Positions 20,691 to 29,888 of a stretch of 64,000 bases of DNA are shown one piece after another. A program made the position numbers and the translations under genes. The stretch comes from Berberis thunbergii (lineage: Eukaryota > Streptophyta > Magnoliopsida > Ranunculales > Berberidaceae). The notes beneath the pieces are model-generated. The model saw only the letters and a list, made by a program, of their open reading frames with translations. It made no database searches and was not told the origin of the DNA. Numbering within the stretch: the stretch's first letter is position 1; each line of letters opens with the position of its first letter. The DNA lies in contig QNQO01008278.1 in NCBI GenBank assembly GCA_003290165.1, positions 1 to 64,000 on the forward strand, given 5' to 3'.

Positions 20691-23600
20691 TGTCTGTGTT
20701 CAAACCCGGTGTCTTTAATTTATTTTACCTTTTGTTTTTTGTATTTTTGGGGTTTCTATCATCATTTCATTCATTCATTCTTCCATGATGTTTTTTTTAA
20801 TACAATTGTTGTTTCTTCAAATCAGCTCAAGTGAACCATAGAAGCTCAACAACTTTAACTTCCTCAACTCCAGGTACTCGAACAATATTTTTTTTTTGCA
20901 ATAATTGATCTTTTCTTTAATGGAGTCTCTTAAGTTTCAGTTTTTGTTGATGGGTTTTTCTTATTTTGCTTAGATTCTGTGTTTTTGTGTTAATATCTAT
21001 ATGAGGCAATGGGGTTTTGGTATAATTTTATTGGATCTTGTACTCAAATAGAAATCCATTTAAAAACTAAACTTTGTTGTAGTTATGTGTGTTAATGGTG
21101 TTTTAGGACCTCAAAATTGTCAGTTTTTATCTCAAATTGAACTGGGATCTTCTTCCTCTTGGAATCCAAACAATACCCATTATGTCATTTCTTGTACATG
21201 TTCCTTAAGTTTCAGAATCTTTCACACCAAGTCCCTTAATTAATAATCTGCTTTAGTTTTGTGTTAGAACATCAAAAGCTCCAGCTTGACTCAAAAACAC
21301 CGGATGGGGTTTTGGATTTGTGGGTTACCCTTTTTAATACAATAAAAGAATCTATTTTGTACTTGTTCATAAGAGATTAAGGGAATTCTGATTAGTACTC
21401 TGACACACTAGATCCTATGTATTAATTATAGGGTCATCAAAGGCCAATAACAATGGAGGTGGTGGTGATCACCATCCTTATTTTTGTTATGTGCTTTTGT
21501 CATTGAAATTAGAGTCAATTCTTTGTTGCTGTGGTGGTGATCATTTGTTTGTAATATGGATGTTTATAACTAAAATTGTATCAAATGGATGTTTGGATGA
21601 AGTAATTATTGAAACAAACACGCTTTGTATTTGGTGATTTTGTTAAATCTTTGATGTGTTTTATCTTCAGATCGAGGGTTTTGGAGGTTTGGGGTTTACT
21701 GATTCTACTAAGTTGGGGTCGGGGAGTCACCAATGAATCTCAATTCATCAGATTCAAGTAAGTTTCTTCCCAATTCATCTCATTGGATACTTTCATTTGT
21801 TGATCTGATTGATGATTTCTCTCCAATGTAGTAGATTTTAAGAAAATTAGGGTTTTTTATCTTGACCCATTTGAAATCTTATTTATATGAGCTGGTGCAC
21901 CAAGCAATTTTTCATTTGTTGATCTGTTTAATGTATTCTCTCATCCTTCAATCCTCTTTACTTTTACATAATTCATTTCAAATCTTGTCCATTTCTCATT
22001 ATAAGGTCGACCATGGTAGCGGTAAAGTTTCTCATTATAAGGTTGACCCTGTTTTTCTTTTTGCTGATTCTTGCATTATACATTGTACAACAAAACGTGT
22101 AAGATGTGTCAGTTCATACGTTTTATGTATTATCGGAGTTTTGTCTTTGATTTGCTATCATGAAAGAAAAGCAGAATAATTTTTGTCTTACTTTTTGTGC
22201 TAACCTCTGTGTGTCTTCTAATGTTGGTTGATAAAGAAAAACAACTATTTAAACTTAAGACCAGGGAAATGTAGGGCAATTGAACAGACCACCCACAGGT
22301 ACAAGTAGCCTAAACAAGATAAACATAGGAACAAAAGCTGAAACAGTCCGCCCTAAGATGCTCTAGTCAGTTGATTCCGTATATTTATTACAACACTTAT
22401 TCATATGAAGTCTCATTTGTACAATTAGTATGTGGACAGAACCCATTTCTATCCACTTGCAAGTGCCTATCTGTTCGAGATGTTGTGCCTTTTACAAAAA
22501 AAAAACAATTCTCAAGGAGTGTTGAGTCTTGTTTATGTTGAGAAGGTAAGCCTCTTTGTTTTGAGAAGAAGACCGAAAGAAGGTAAGTCTCTGTAGTAAG
22601 ACCAGAAAGAGAGGCTTACCTTCTTTCGTTTCTTCTTCTTCTTCTTCTTGTTCATTCCTGGTCTTCTTCTCAAAATAGCAAGCCAATGCTACTGGTCTTA
22701 CTATATAACAAATACCCAACTTAGGCCTTGAGTTGGGCTTTTGAAATTGGGCCATTTAAAACTATTCTTGGACTAGACACCTTTGGCCAAGCCTCAAACT
22801 AATTCTTGGGCCTTTTGCTCCTTGTTTTGCTCCTTTTATTTGCATGTAAGCATTCGAAGTCATGTATATGTTAAAAAAATATATTAAAAATATTAAGTTT
22901 GACCGTGTCGCCGAGTCCTATTTTTTTTTAAAATCGCCGAGTCGTCGTGTCATATCCGTGTCCGAGTCCGAGCATCCTTGCATGCAAGTCATGATGCCTT
23001 TCCAACAATATCTTAAGCAAACATGGATATTTGTGCCTTTTGATACTGGACACTATATGCTGATGCATCTCTTATGGTATGACCTTTTTTAGTTTCTTGC
23101 AGCTTCAGTGGTTGAATGGGCCTGCTTCCTTTGTTAATTGTTAGGTCATGGTAGATCTGATGGACATTTCCCTCTTTCAACCTCAGAGAAAAATGAGGTT
23201 AGTCTTCTTTGGCTTCACATGGTCATATGCTCTCATCTCTTGTTGATAGGTAAAGAGGCAAAAGATGCTCTTGGCATTTTATCTCATGAGAGATCCATTC
23301 TTTAGCAAGTGTATCCGGTAATGATATGTGTTTTTAAGTCAATTTCAAAGTTATGCATTGCATTTATCCTGATCTTGGCTTACATAAGAAAATAAATAAA
23401 AATTGCAGGCAAAGACTTGAGAAAATTGAGTAACTGTTAGAACCAATCCCTCTTGTTGGATTCCTTATAGGTGCGTATGTGGTCATTTTTTTAATTACAT
23501 GATTTTTCATGGCTATCTTTTGTAGTTTTGTTCCAAACATACTCATCAAAAGAACTTTATCGCTTATTTGTACACAGCTAAAGTTTTATAGCTTGTTATT

Positions 23601-24399
23601 GGCGCTCAAACACGGTATGCATACATAGAGAGTTGTGTTTTCATCAAGAAAGGTTGAGCAACATATTTGACGACATTTTAGAGGAAAGAGATTTAAGAGG
23701 AACCACACTCTGAAATGGTGAAAATCTATCTGCTCTTCATGCGACTTTTTCCTTTCATTAGTTAGAGCATTTCATATAGGCATCCATAATCTTCTTCGGT
23801 TGAAAATTTCTTGAGCACTTTTTCTTGAACGCTTTACTTCACAATGACTCAAGCATGAATATTTGTTATTTGTTTAGCTTTCTGATATGTTACTGAAGTG
23901 AAGTGTCCATTAAATTGGCTATTGAAGGGGACCCTACCTTTTTGATGAACACTGTGAAATGACACTTGTAGTTTTTTTTTGTTACATCTTTTTCTTTTCA
24001 ATCCTCTATAACAGATCTGTGAAAAGAGGAACACTTAAGCTCATTGAAACTTTGCTAATCTTGTGTCTTTTATGATATCCATTAGCTGTTTACTTAAAGT
24101 AAATATGAGACTGCTATCTTATAGTATTCATATAAGACTGCTATCTTGTTAGATTTTTGCAAGACTGCTGCAGCTGTAGGTGCTGTTCTTCACGCTCCTG
24201 CTGCAATAGATCTTCATGCTCTTGATGCATGCAGCTGTACTGTGGAGTTGCTGCAGGCTTGCACGCTGTCTCTTTGGACAGATTTGTGGGGCTTCTTGTA
24301 TTATGTAGCACCTGGAATATTCAGGACAGCAGGAACGTTAAGTCCTTCTTCTTTTCTAATTTTCCCTGTCTTGACTTGTATATTTTATTTCTTATGCAG
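20691..24399. other. CACTA interior, unassigned, with one hairpin
   Basis: It probably starts with the intron that followed the AIL exon. Apart from the inverted repeat at about 22555-22680, I recognise nothing. An open frame at 24146-24469 runs into the exportin piece; its upstream half (Ala/Leu-rich, 24150-24330) may be another captured exon that I cannot identify. Confidence 0.35.
22555..22680. repeat. Inverted repeat (hairpin) inside the CACTA element
   Basis: 'TTTTGAGAAGAAGACC' at about 22559-22574 pairs with 'GGTCTTCTTCTCAAAA' at about 22660-22676. Next to it, 'GAAAGAAGGTAAG' pairs with 'CTTACCTTCTTTC'. A (CTT)n run is bulged out of one arm. A transcript could fold into a hairpin about 120 nt long. 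Confidence 0.6.
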
Positions 24400-24507
24400 T
24401 CCCATATTCGCGTACTTGAATCAACTCCAGAAAATAAGTCTTTACTTCTCTTGGGACTTGAATATTTGATTGGTATCTCATATGTTGACGATACCGAGGT
24501 TTTCAAG
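24400..24507 (+). pseudogene. Captured exportin-1 (XPO1/CRM1) exon
   Basis: One exon of 108 bp, bounded by an AG acceptor (24398-24399) and a GT donor (24508-24509), encodes 'HIRVLESTPENKSLLLLG' and then 'GISYVDDTEVFK'. This is a highly conserved stretch of the HEAT-repeat nuclear export receptor CRM1/XPO1. Intron sequence flanks it on both sides, so the capture was at DNA level. Neighbouring XPO1 exons (for example the following 'CLDYWNSLV' exon) are missing, so no export function is possible. The amino-acid conservation suggests a fairly recent capture. Confidence 0.87.
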
Positions 24508-24687
24508 GTGATTATTCATATTCTTTCCTTGCTACTTCTTGTTCTACTTTGGAAATTGTTACAAAGTAAAATTTATCTACTTTTATCTGATACACAGGTA
24601 TGAACCAATTCCATTTCCGAAATTTATCTACGTTTATCTGATTTTGGGATGATACATTAACATGAACCGACTTTTCTTTTTCCTTAG

Positions 24688-25470
24688 GTATGTGTTTGGA
24701 ACACCATAGATCAGCAACAGTGGTGGAAAGAGTGCAGTGCCTCATTGCCTACTCCCACTAGCCACTAGGCGAGACTCAGCTCCACCTGCGGGGATTTATC
24801 TGCAGTTTCACTGCAATGAGACACAGTTGCTGGTTGTCCATGAGACAAGACTAGTGATTCATGAAGTGTCTCATGCATCTGATGAAGCACCTGATGCGAA
24901 ACAATTTCAAGTTAAACTTCTTAGACAGGTATGCCAATTGTAATCTAACATATACAAATGGTCATTCCGTTTTTAAATTGCTTGCATTCGTTGTTGAATT
25001 CTACTTTGTTCGTACCTTGGCCAGTGGGTGCCTGAAGATCCAATGATCCGGATCACATGTGCTAGGTATTCATGTGATGGAGAATCCATTTATGCAAGCT
25101 TTGCAGATGGAAATGTGGGTGTTCTAGCTGCTTCAACACTTACACTGAAGTGTTGGATCCACCCTATGGCGTATATGAGGTATATTATGTTACAAATAAT
25201 TGAAATATAGTCTTCCTCTTCTTCTTTCTTTTGTTATTAAACATGTGCATTTTCAACAGGGAGATCGAACCGAGTGTGCATCCTCTGGTGGTTGCAGCCC
25301 ATCCATCTAAACCCCACCAGTTTGCATTGGGTCTAAGCAATGGAGGGGTTATGTTCTCGAACCTCTCTCAACTCATGGGCAATGGGGTACTGTGTCATCC
25401 AGTGAAGACGGTGCAGCACCAGTGGATGCTTCTGGCTAACATCTATGTAATGAGGATCGACAGTACAGAG
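24688..25470 (+). pseudogene. Captured TOPLESS/TPR co-repressor C-terminal fragment, three exons
   Basis: Three exons with introns kept. The first is about 24690-24928 (one stop near 24765), with 'QLLVVHETRLVIHE'. The second is 25025-25179, with 'YSCDGESIYASFADGNVGV'. The third is 25260-25470, with 'VHPLVVAAHPSKPHQFALGL'. These are consecutive blades of the C-terminal WD40 propeller of TOPLESS-related proteins, which recruit histone deacetylases for auxin, jasmonate and WUSCHEL signalling. The GT/AG borders of the second and third exons are preserved. The third exon then diverges from the family and ends early. The LisH/CTLH N-terminus that binds EAR motifs is absent. I am confident of the family; which TPL/TPR paralogue is unclear. 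Confidence 0.83.
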
Positions 25471-25474
25471 TGAA

Positions 25475-25793
25475 GAAAAATCGATAATAAAACCAAAAGG
25501 CTTTTTTTTTTCTCATGTGGGAATTTTTTTTTCTTTTCTCCGGTGACCACCCTTGTGGTAGTAACAAATTCAACTACTGTAAGTCTTGAGCAGTTATTTC
25601 ATTGATAGATTTCCATATACTGTTTTTCAAAACATGACTTCTATGTATAATGAATTTTTTTTAGTCATCCAATATTTTCAGTCGATAATTGTTTGACATT
25701 AAAGCTAGTGTAGAAAAGAAGAAAACACGTTTCTAGGATATATTGAAACGGGTGCTTTGTTTACTTATACTTTGATGGTGAAAGTCATTTGAT

Positions 25794-25874
<81 letters not shown>
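25475..25874. other. AT-rich filler with two long poly-A runs
   Basis: Follows the TOPLESS fragment. 25797-25834 and 25842-25873 are A-runs of about 38 and 32 bases, separated by 'TTTGC', directly before the right subterminal repeats. No coding sequence. Confidence 0.6.
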
Positions 25875-25877
<3 letters not shown>

Positions 25878-26410
25878 CCACGGTTTTAAACCGTGGCTAA
25901 CTATTGCTAGGGTTAGCCACGGCTTAAAACCGTTGCTACTTAATTAGACACGGTTTTAAACCGTTGCTAGTATCTACACCTTGTCACGGCTTAAAACCGT
26001 GGCTATTTTTGCCACGGCTAAAAACCGTTGCTAATCTTAGACACGGTTTAAAACCGTTGCTAATGTATGAAATTTGTCACGGCTTAAAACCGTAGCTAAT
26101 TTTGCAACGGCTATAAACCGTTGCAATATGCTTAGACACGGTTTATAACCGTTGCTAATATCTACATTTTGTAACGGCTATAAACCGTTGCTACGTTTGC
26201 CACGGCTAGGAACCGTTGCTATTTTTATTGCAACGGTTTAGAACCGTTGCTAATTTCTGAAAATAACGCCCCTCATTCAAACATAAAACCGTTGCTACAA
26301 TGTTTAGCAACGGTTTATAGCCGTTACAAAAGATTTTGCGACGCCCCTGTAGTCCACGGCTCTTAGCCGTGGCAATGGCTTACGCCACGGTCTAGAGCCG
26401 TTGCTAATGG
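25875..26410. repeat. Right subterminal repeat array of the CACTA element
   Basis: About seventeen imperfect palindromes based on CCACGG...AACCGTGG/AACCGTTGC, spaced 20-40 bp and partly in alternating orientation. A shorter set (about six) lies at 19540-19710. In En/Spm, analogous subterminal motifs bind the TNPA protein. The binding role here is inferred. Confidence 0.85.
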
Positions 26411-26427
26411 GGGTTTTTGGTGTAGTG

Positions 26428-27060
26428 TACGTACATGTTTTCGATAAAGCTTTCGTGAAAAGATCTGCCACATTGTCATCAAATCTAACCTTTTTTACTT
26501 CAATCTTCAGGAGCATTTGCTGCTGCTTATAGAAGAACTTCGGCGATATATGCTTAGTATTGTCGCCTTTGATGTAACTTAGCTACATTTGTTCAATGCA
26601 AGCGACATTATCCTCGTAAATGCACATAGGTTCATCCGTGGTTGACTTCAAACCACAAGTACTTCGAATATGCCTAATTATGGATCTAATCCATACACAT
26701 TCATGAACTGTTTCGTGAAGAGCAATAATCTCTGCATGATTCGAAGAAGTAGCCACAAGAGTTTGCTTTGTCGACTTCCAAGATATTGCTGTGTTCCCCA
26801 TGGTAAAGACATAACCCGTTGGGAACACCCTTTTTGCTGGTTAGAGAGATACCGACATCAGCAAAACCTGTCAAGACATCACTTGGAGTCTGGCCAAAGT
26901 GAGCGGCAGCACGATTGTCGACATTGACGGTGGCTTGACCGGCGACAACTGGCGGTGGGAAATGTGGCCATGCCGTCGATTTTTGGGAATTTTCCCATTT
27001 TGTGAAGATCAACGTTTGATTTTGACATCTCTCTGTAGGGATAAAACAAGCCCATATCAA
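26428..27060 (-). pseudogene. Copia RNase H domain, interrupted
   Basis: Minus-strand frames carry the C-terminal RNase H of a Ty1/Copia polyprotein. 26583-26828 encodes 'AISWKSTKQTLVATSSNHAE', the 'SWKS.KQ..VA.SS.EAEY' motif with His-Ala-Glu at the catalytic Glu position, followed by 'EDNVACI', the conserved Asp-Asn region. The frame crossing the CACTA boundary carries 'DNVADLFTKAL', the conserved end of the domain. Stops and frameshifts separate these pieces. The enzyme would remove the RNA strand during reverse transcription. Confidence 0.85.
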
Positions 27061-27100
27061 TCGTACCTCTTAGGTATCAAAATATGTTTTTAATGCCAGT

Positions 27101-28060
27101 CTAAGGGCGGCGTGTCGACGCAGAACTAAATCGAGCCAACAAGTTCACAACGAATGAGATGTCTAGTCTCGTACATTGTGCTAAGTACAATAATTCGCCT
27201 ATTGCACTTAGGTAGGGCACCTCTGCCTCTAGTAATGCCTCGTCCTCCTCCTTGGGACTGAATGGAGCTTTCTTCAGATCTAGACTCCGGACGATCATGG
27301 GAGTGCTACAAGACTTAGCTTTATCCTCATTAAAGCGCCTTAACAATTTCTGAATATAGCCCGATTTATGAATCATAGTCCCATCGGCACGGTGCTCGAT
27401 CTCCAATTCGAGGCAAAATCGTGTTTTTCCAAGATCCTTTATCTTGAATTCAGACTTCAGGTGCTCAGCGACTTCCTTTAACTCCTTTAGAGTTCCAATC
27501 GAATTCATGTCATCAACATAAACAACAACATTAGCAAACCCAGAACTTGTTCTCTTAATGAACACGCATGGGCATAATTCATTGTTTATGTATCCTCTTC
27601 CGATCAAGTATTCACTTATTTTTTTATACCACATCTGTCCGGATTGTTTCAATCCGTAAAGTGAGCGTTTCAATCTGATAGAAAACGTGCTCCGTGTTTT
27701 AGAGCTACTTGATTCGGGCAAACGAAGCCCATCCGGGACTTTCATGTATATCTCTGTATCTAGATCACTGTAGAGATATGACGTAACCACATCCATAAGC
27801 TGCATATTCAGTTTTTTGAAAACTACCAAACTGACAAGGTAGTGGAATGTTATTACATCCATTACGGGAGAATACATTTTGTTGTAATCGATCCCAGGGC
27901 GTTGAGAAAAACCTTGCGCCACGATATGAGCCTTATATCTCATAATCTCGTTTTTCTCATTACGCTTCCTAACGAATACCCATTTAAATCCGACGGGCTT
28001 TACACCTGGAGGGGTTGGCAGTACCGGGCCACACACTTTCCATTTCGTTAGGGAATCCAA
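27101..28060 (-). pseudogene. Copia reverse transcriptase
   Basis: 319 codons covering the Copia RT domain. They run from 'GFKWVFVRKRNEKNEI' and 'YKAHIVAQGFSQRPGIDY' through 'RLKRSLYGLKQSGQMWYK' to the catalytic 'VVYVDDMN' (YVDD box), then 'KDLGKTRFCLELEI'. It copies element RNA into cDNA in active elements. It ends at about 27101, where RNase H continues in another frame. Upstream it is in phase with the 28061-28711 frame, with a single TAA between 'NVIQA' and 'LDSLTK'. The domain is thus almost whole, but gag and most of integrase are gone. Confidence 0.9.
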
Positions 28061-28711
28061 TTAAGCCTGGATCACATTTTTCCATTTTGGCCAGTCAGCT
28101 CTACGTTGACACTCTTCAATGGAACGAAGTTCGATATCATCGCAAGCTATAATTTTGCACGCAACTGAGTATGCAAATACATCATCGATGATGATCTCGT
28201 TTTGATTCCATGTCCAATCTATGCATGCATAATTGACCAAGATTTCTCTATTCTCGGGAGTAGGTATCGACGTTGAGGCGTCCCCCAACGATGACTCCTC
28301 TCGAACATATCCATAGTCCGGGATATTCTCATGGGATGGTTCGATCAAGATAGCGATGTCAGATGGATTGGTTTGTGTCGTTTTCATCCTCTTCCTAGGG
28401 CTTGAATCCAGTGAACCAAGTGGTCTACCACGCTTCCTCGCGTGATCAGATGACTGGTAAGTCGCCGGGGTACCACACACACCATTTTCGTCACTAGCGA
28501 CGGCGTTGTGCTCGATTTCTCCCGGGGCGGTGCTACGTCCTGTGGTGGGGACGTCAATCCTTGCAGGCACGTTTGTAGCAGGTATATGTGATCTCGTCAC
28601 TTTAGCGATATCAGTGAAAGCATTTGACAACTTATTTGCTATGCTATGAAGATCGAGAATTCGCCGCACCTCACTTTCGGACTGTGCTGTTCGGGGATCA
28701 AGATGAGACAA
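28061..28711 (-). pseudogene. Copia integrase-RT linker
   Basis: A charged, low-complexity linker with a basic stretch 'KRGRPLGSLDSSPRKRMK' and, at its end, 'CQRRADWPKWKNVIQA', the conserved block that precedes the Copia RT ('..W..AM..E...L'). One stop codon separates it from the RT frame. Confidence 0.75.
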
Positions 28712-28879
28712 AGTGGGGACAGACCACGAAAATTCCTGTCGTTCCTGTTGAACATTAACGTTCTTATCTCCCCCTAACGATGGAAAAATTTTCTCATCAA
28801 AGTGACAATCCGCAAATCATGTGGTAAAGAGATCGTCTGTCAAGGTTTCCAAGTAGCGGATAATTGATGGTGTATCATA

Positions 28880-29400
28880 TCCCACATATATACCCATCCT
28901 TCGTTTAGGCCCCATCTTGGTACATTGTGGGGTCAATTGGCACATAAATTGCACACCCAAAAATGCGTAAGTACAAAAGATACGATTCGTACCCAGTCAC
29001 CGGCTGTGATGCATAAAATGGTTGGGTGGCAACCGGCCTTAAACGGAGTAACATTGCTGCGCATAACCAACGTCCGAGCGACCATCTGTAACCTCTTGAT
29101 GGTGGCTTTCGCGAGACCATTTTGGGTGTGAATATGGGGAACCAGATGTTCAATATCAATCCCAATGGACATGCAATAATCATCGAATTTCGATGTAAAC
29201 TCTCCGGCATTATCGAGTCGAATTGACTTAATAGGGTAATCTGAGTGGTGAGCCCTCAGCCGAATAATCTGGGCTAAGAGTTATGCATATGCAACACTTC
29301 GGGTGGACAGTAGCGTGACATGTGACCAACGTGTTGCCGCATCAACCAACACCATAAAATATCTAAATGGTCCGCAAGTTGGTTGGATAGGTCCACAAAT
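28880..29400 (-). pseudogene. Copia integrase catalytic-core fragment
   Basis: The minus strand encodes 'HIHTQNGLAKATIKRLQMVA', the 'P..P.QNG.AE..I..L...AR' motif around the third catalytic acidic residue of Copia integrase. The acidic residue is replaced by Lys ('LAK' for 'LAE'). Upstream, near 29350, 'PTCGPFRYFMVLVDA' still shows the start of the core, in broken frames. The zinc-binding N-terminus, protease and gag are missing. Confidence 0.75.
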
Positions 29401-29660
29401 ATCCCCTTGAATTTAATGTAAAAATGGGATGAACTCTTTAGAAATCTTTGCATAGGGTGATCTAACCCGTCATGAACTTATTTTCTTACTAGCCATAAAA
29501 CTTACTTGGCAGTTTGACCTGGCCGAGCAGGAGGCAAAACAAAAGTCGAGGGGGAAGATGCTCGCGGTAAGCGTTCGCGACGGATGGTGCTAACAGGGAA
29601 TGGCATTCGCGTGGGGATTTTTCTTAATAGCTGCTAGGGTTAGGGCTCGTGCTGATAACA

Positions 29661-29888
29661 TGTTGAAAGTAACGTAAATAAAGCAAAAACACGAGTAGGG
29701 AGGAAAACAAAAAGCTCTATTATTCATTGATATGAGCCTTTATATATAGAGGTAGCAATTACATAGTATCCCAATTTGAAACAAGATAAGAAAACCTATG
29801 CCAATAAGGAATCTAAATCCTACTCCATAACGAAGAAGATATCCTTCCTCATTTGGACTAGTCACACAATCCTAGTTTGGCTACAAAA
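29661..29888 (-). repeat. Copia 5' LTR
   Basis: 228 bp, starting TGTTGAAAGTAACG and ending CTACAAAA on the plus strand. It matches 19011-19234, which ends GCAACA. The terminal CA of this copy is mutated to AA. The adjacent primer site at 29645-29658 fixes this as the 5' LTR of a minus-strand element. Confidence 0.88.

Larger units (their letters stand above)
19499..26427. mobile_element. CACTA (En/Spm) transposon carrying captured host-gene fragments
   Basis: The ends are CACTACACCAAAATGCCC at 19499 and, inverted, CACTACACCAAAAACCCC at 26427. A perfect 3-bp target duplication TAC lies at 19496-19498 and 26428-26430, as the superfamily requires. Both subterminal zones are packed with imperfect palindromes of the form CCACGG-N(4-6)-AACCGTGG: about 6 copies at 19540-19710 and about 17 at 25875-26400. 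These are probable transposase-binding repeats. No TNPD/TNPA-like transposase is visible, so it is non-autonomous. The interior holds pieces of three unrelated plant genes, all in plus orientation, plus unassigned DNA. It interrupts the Copia element between RNase H and the 3' LTR. Confidence 0.93.
19011..29888 (-). mobile_element. Ty1/Copia LTR retrotransposon containing a CACTA insertion
   Basis: The LTRs are 19011-19234 (3') and 29661-29888 (5'), starting TGTTGAAAGTAACG on the plus strand and about 95% alike by eye. The minus-strand order integrase, reverse transcriptase, RNase H is the Copia order. The primer site next to the 5' LTR reads TTATCAGCACGAGC (minus; 29645-29658), and the purine tract next to the 3' LTR is AAGGGGTAG (minus; 19235-19243). 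Flanks CTCTA (19006-19010) and CTTTA (29889-29893) match at 4 of 5. Gag, protease and the start of integrase are missing. A 6.9-kb CACTA element separates RNase H from the 3' LTR. Confidence 0.9.

Noticed and set aside
20081..20788. Functional AIL/PLETHORA transcription factor gene
   Set aside because: Both AP2 repeats are missing, the splice donor is damaged, and the frame ends in intron. It lies wholly inside a CACTA element.
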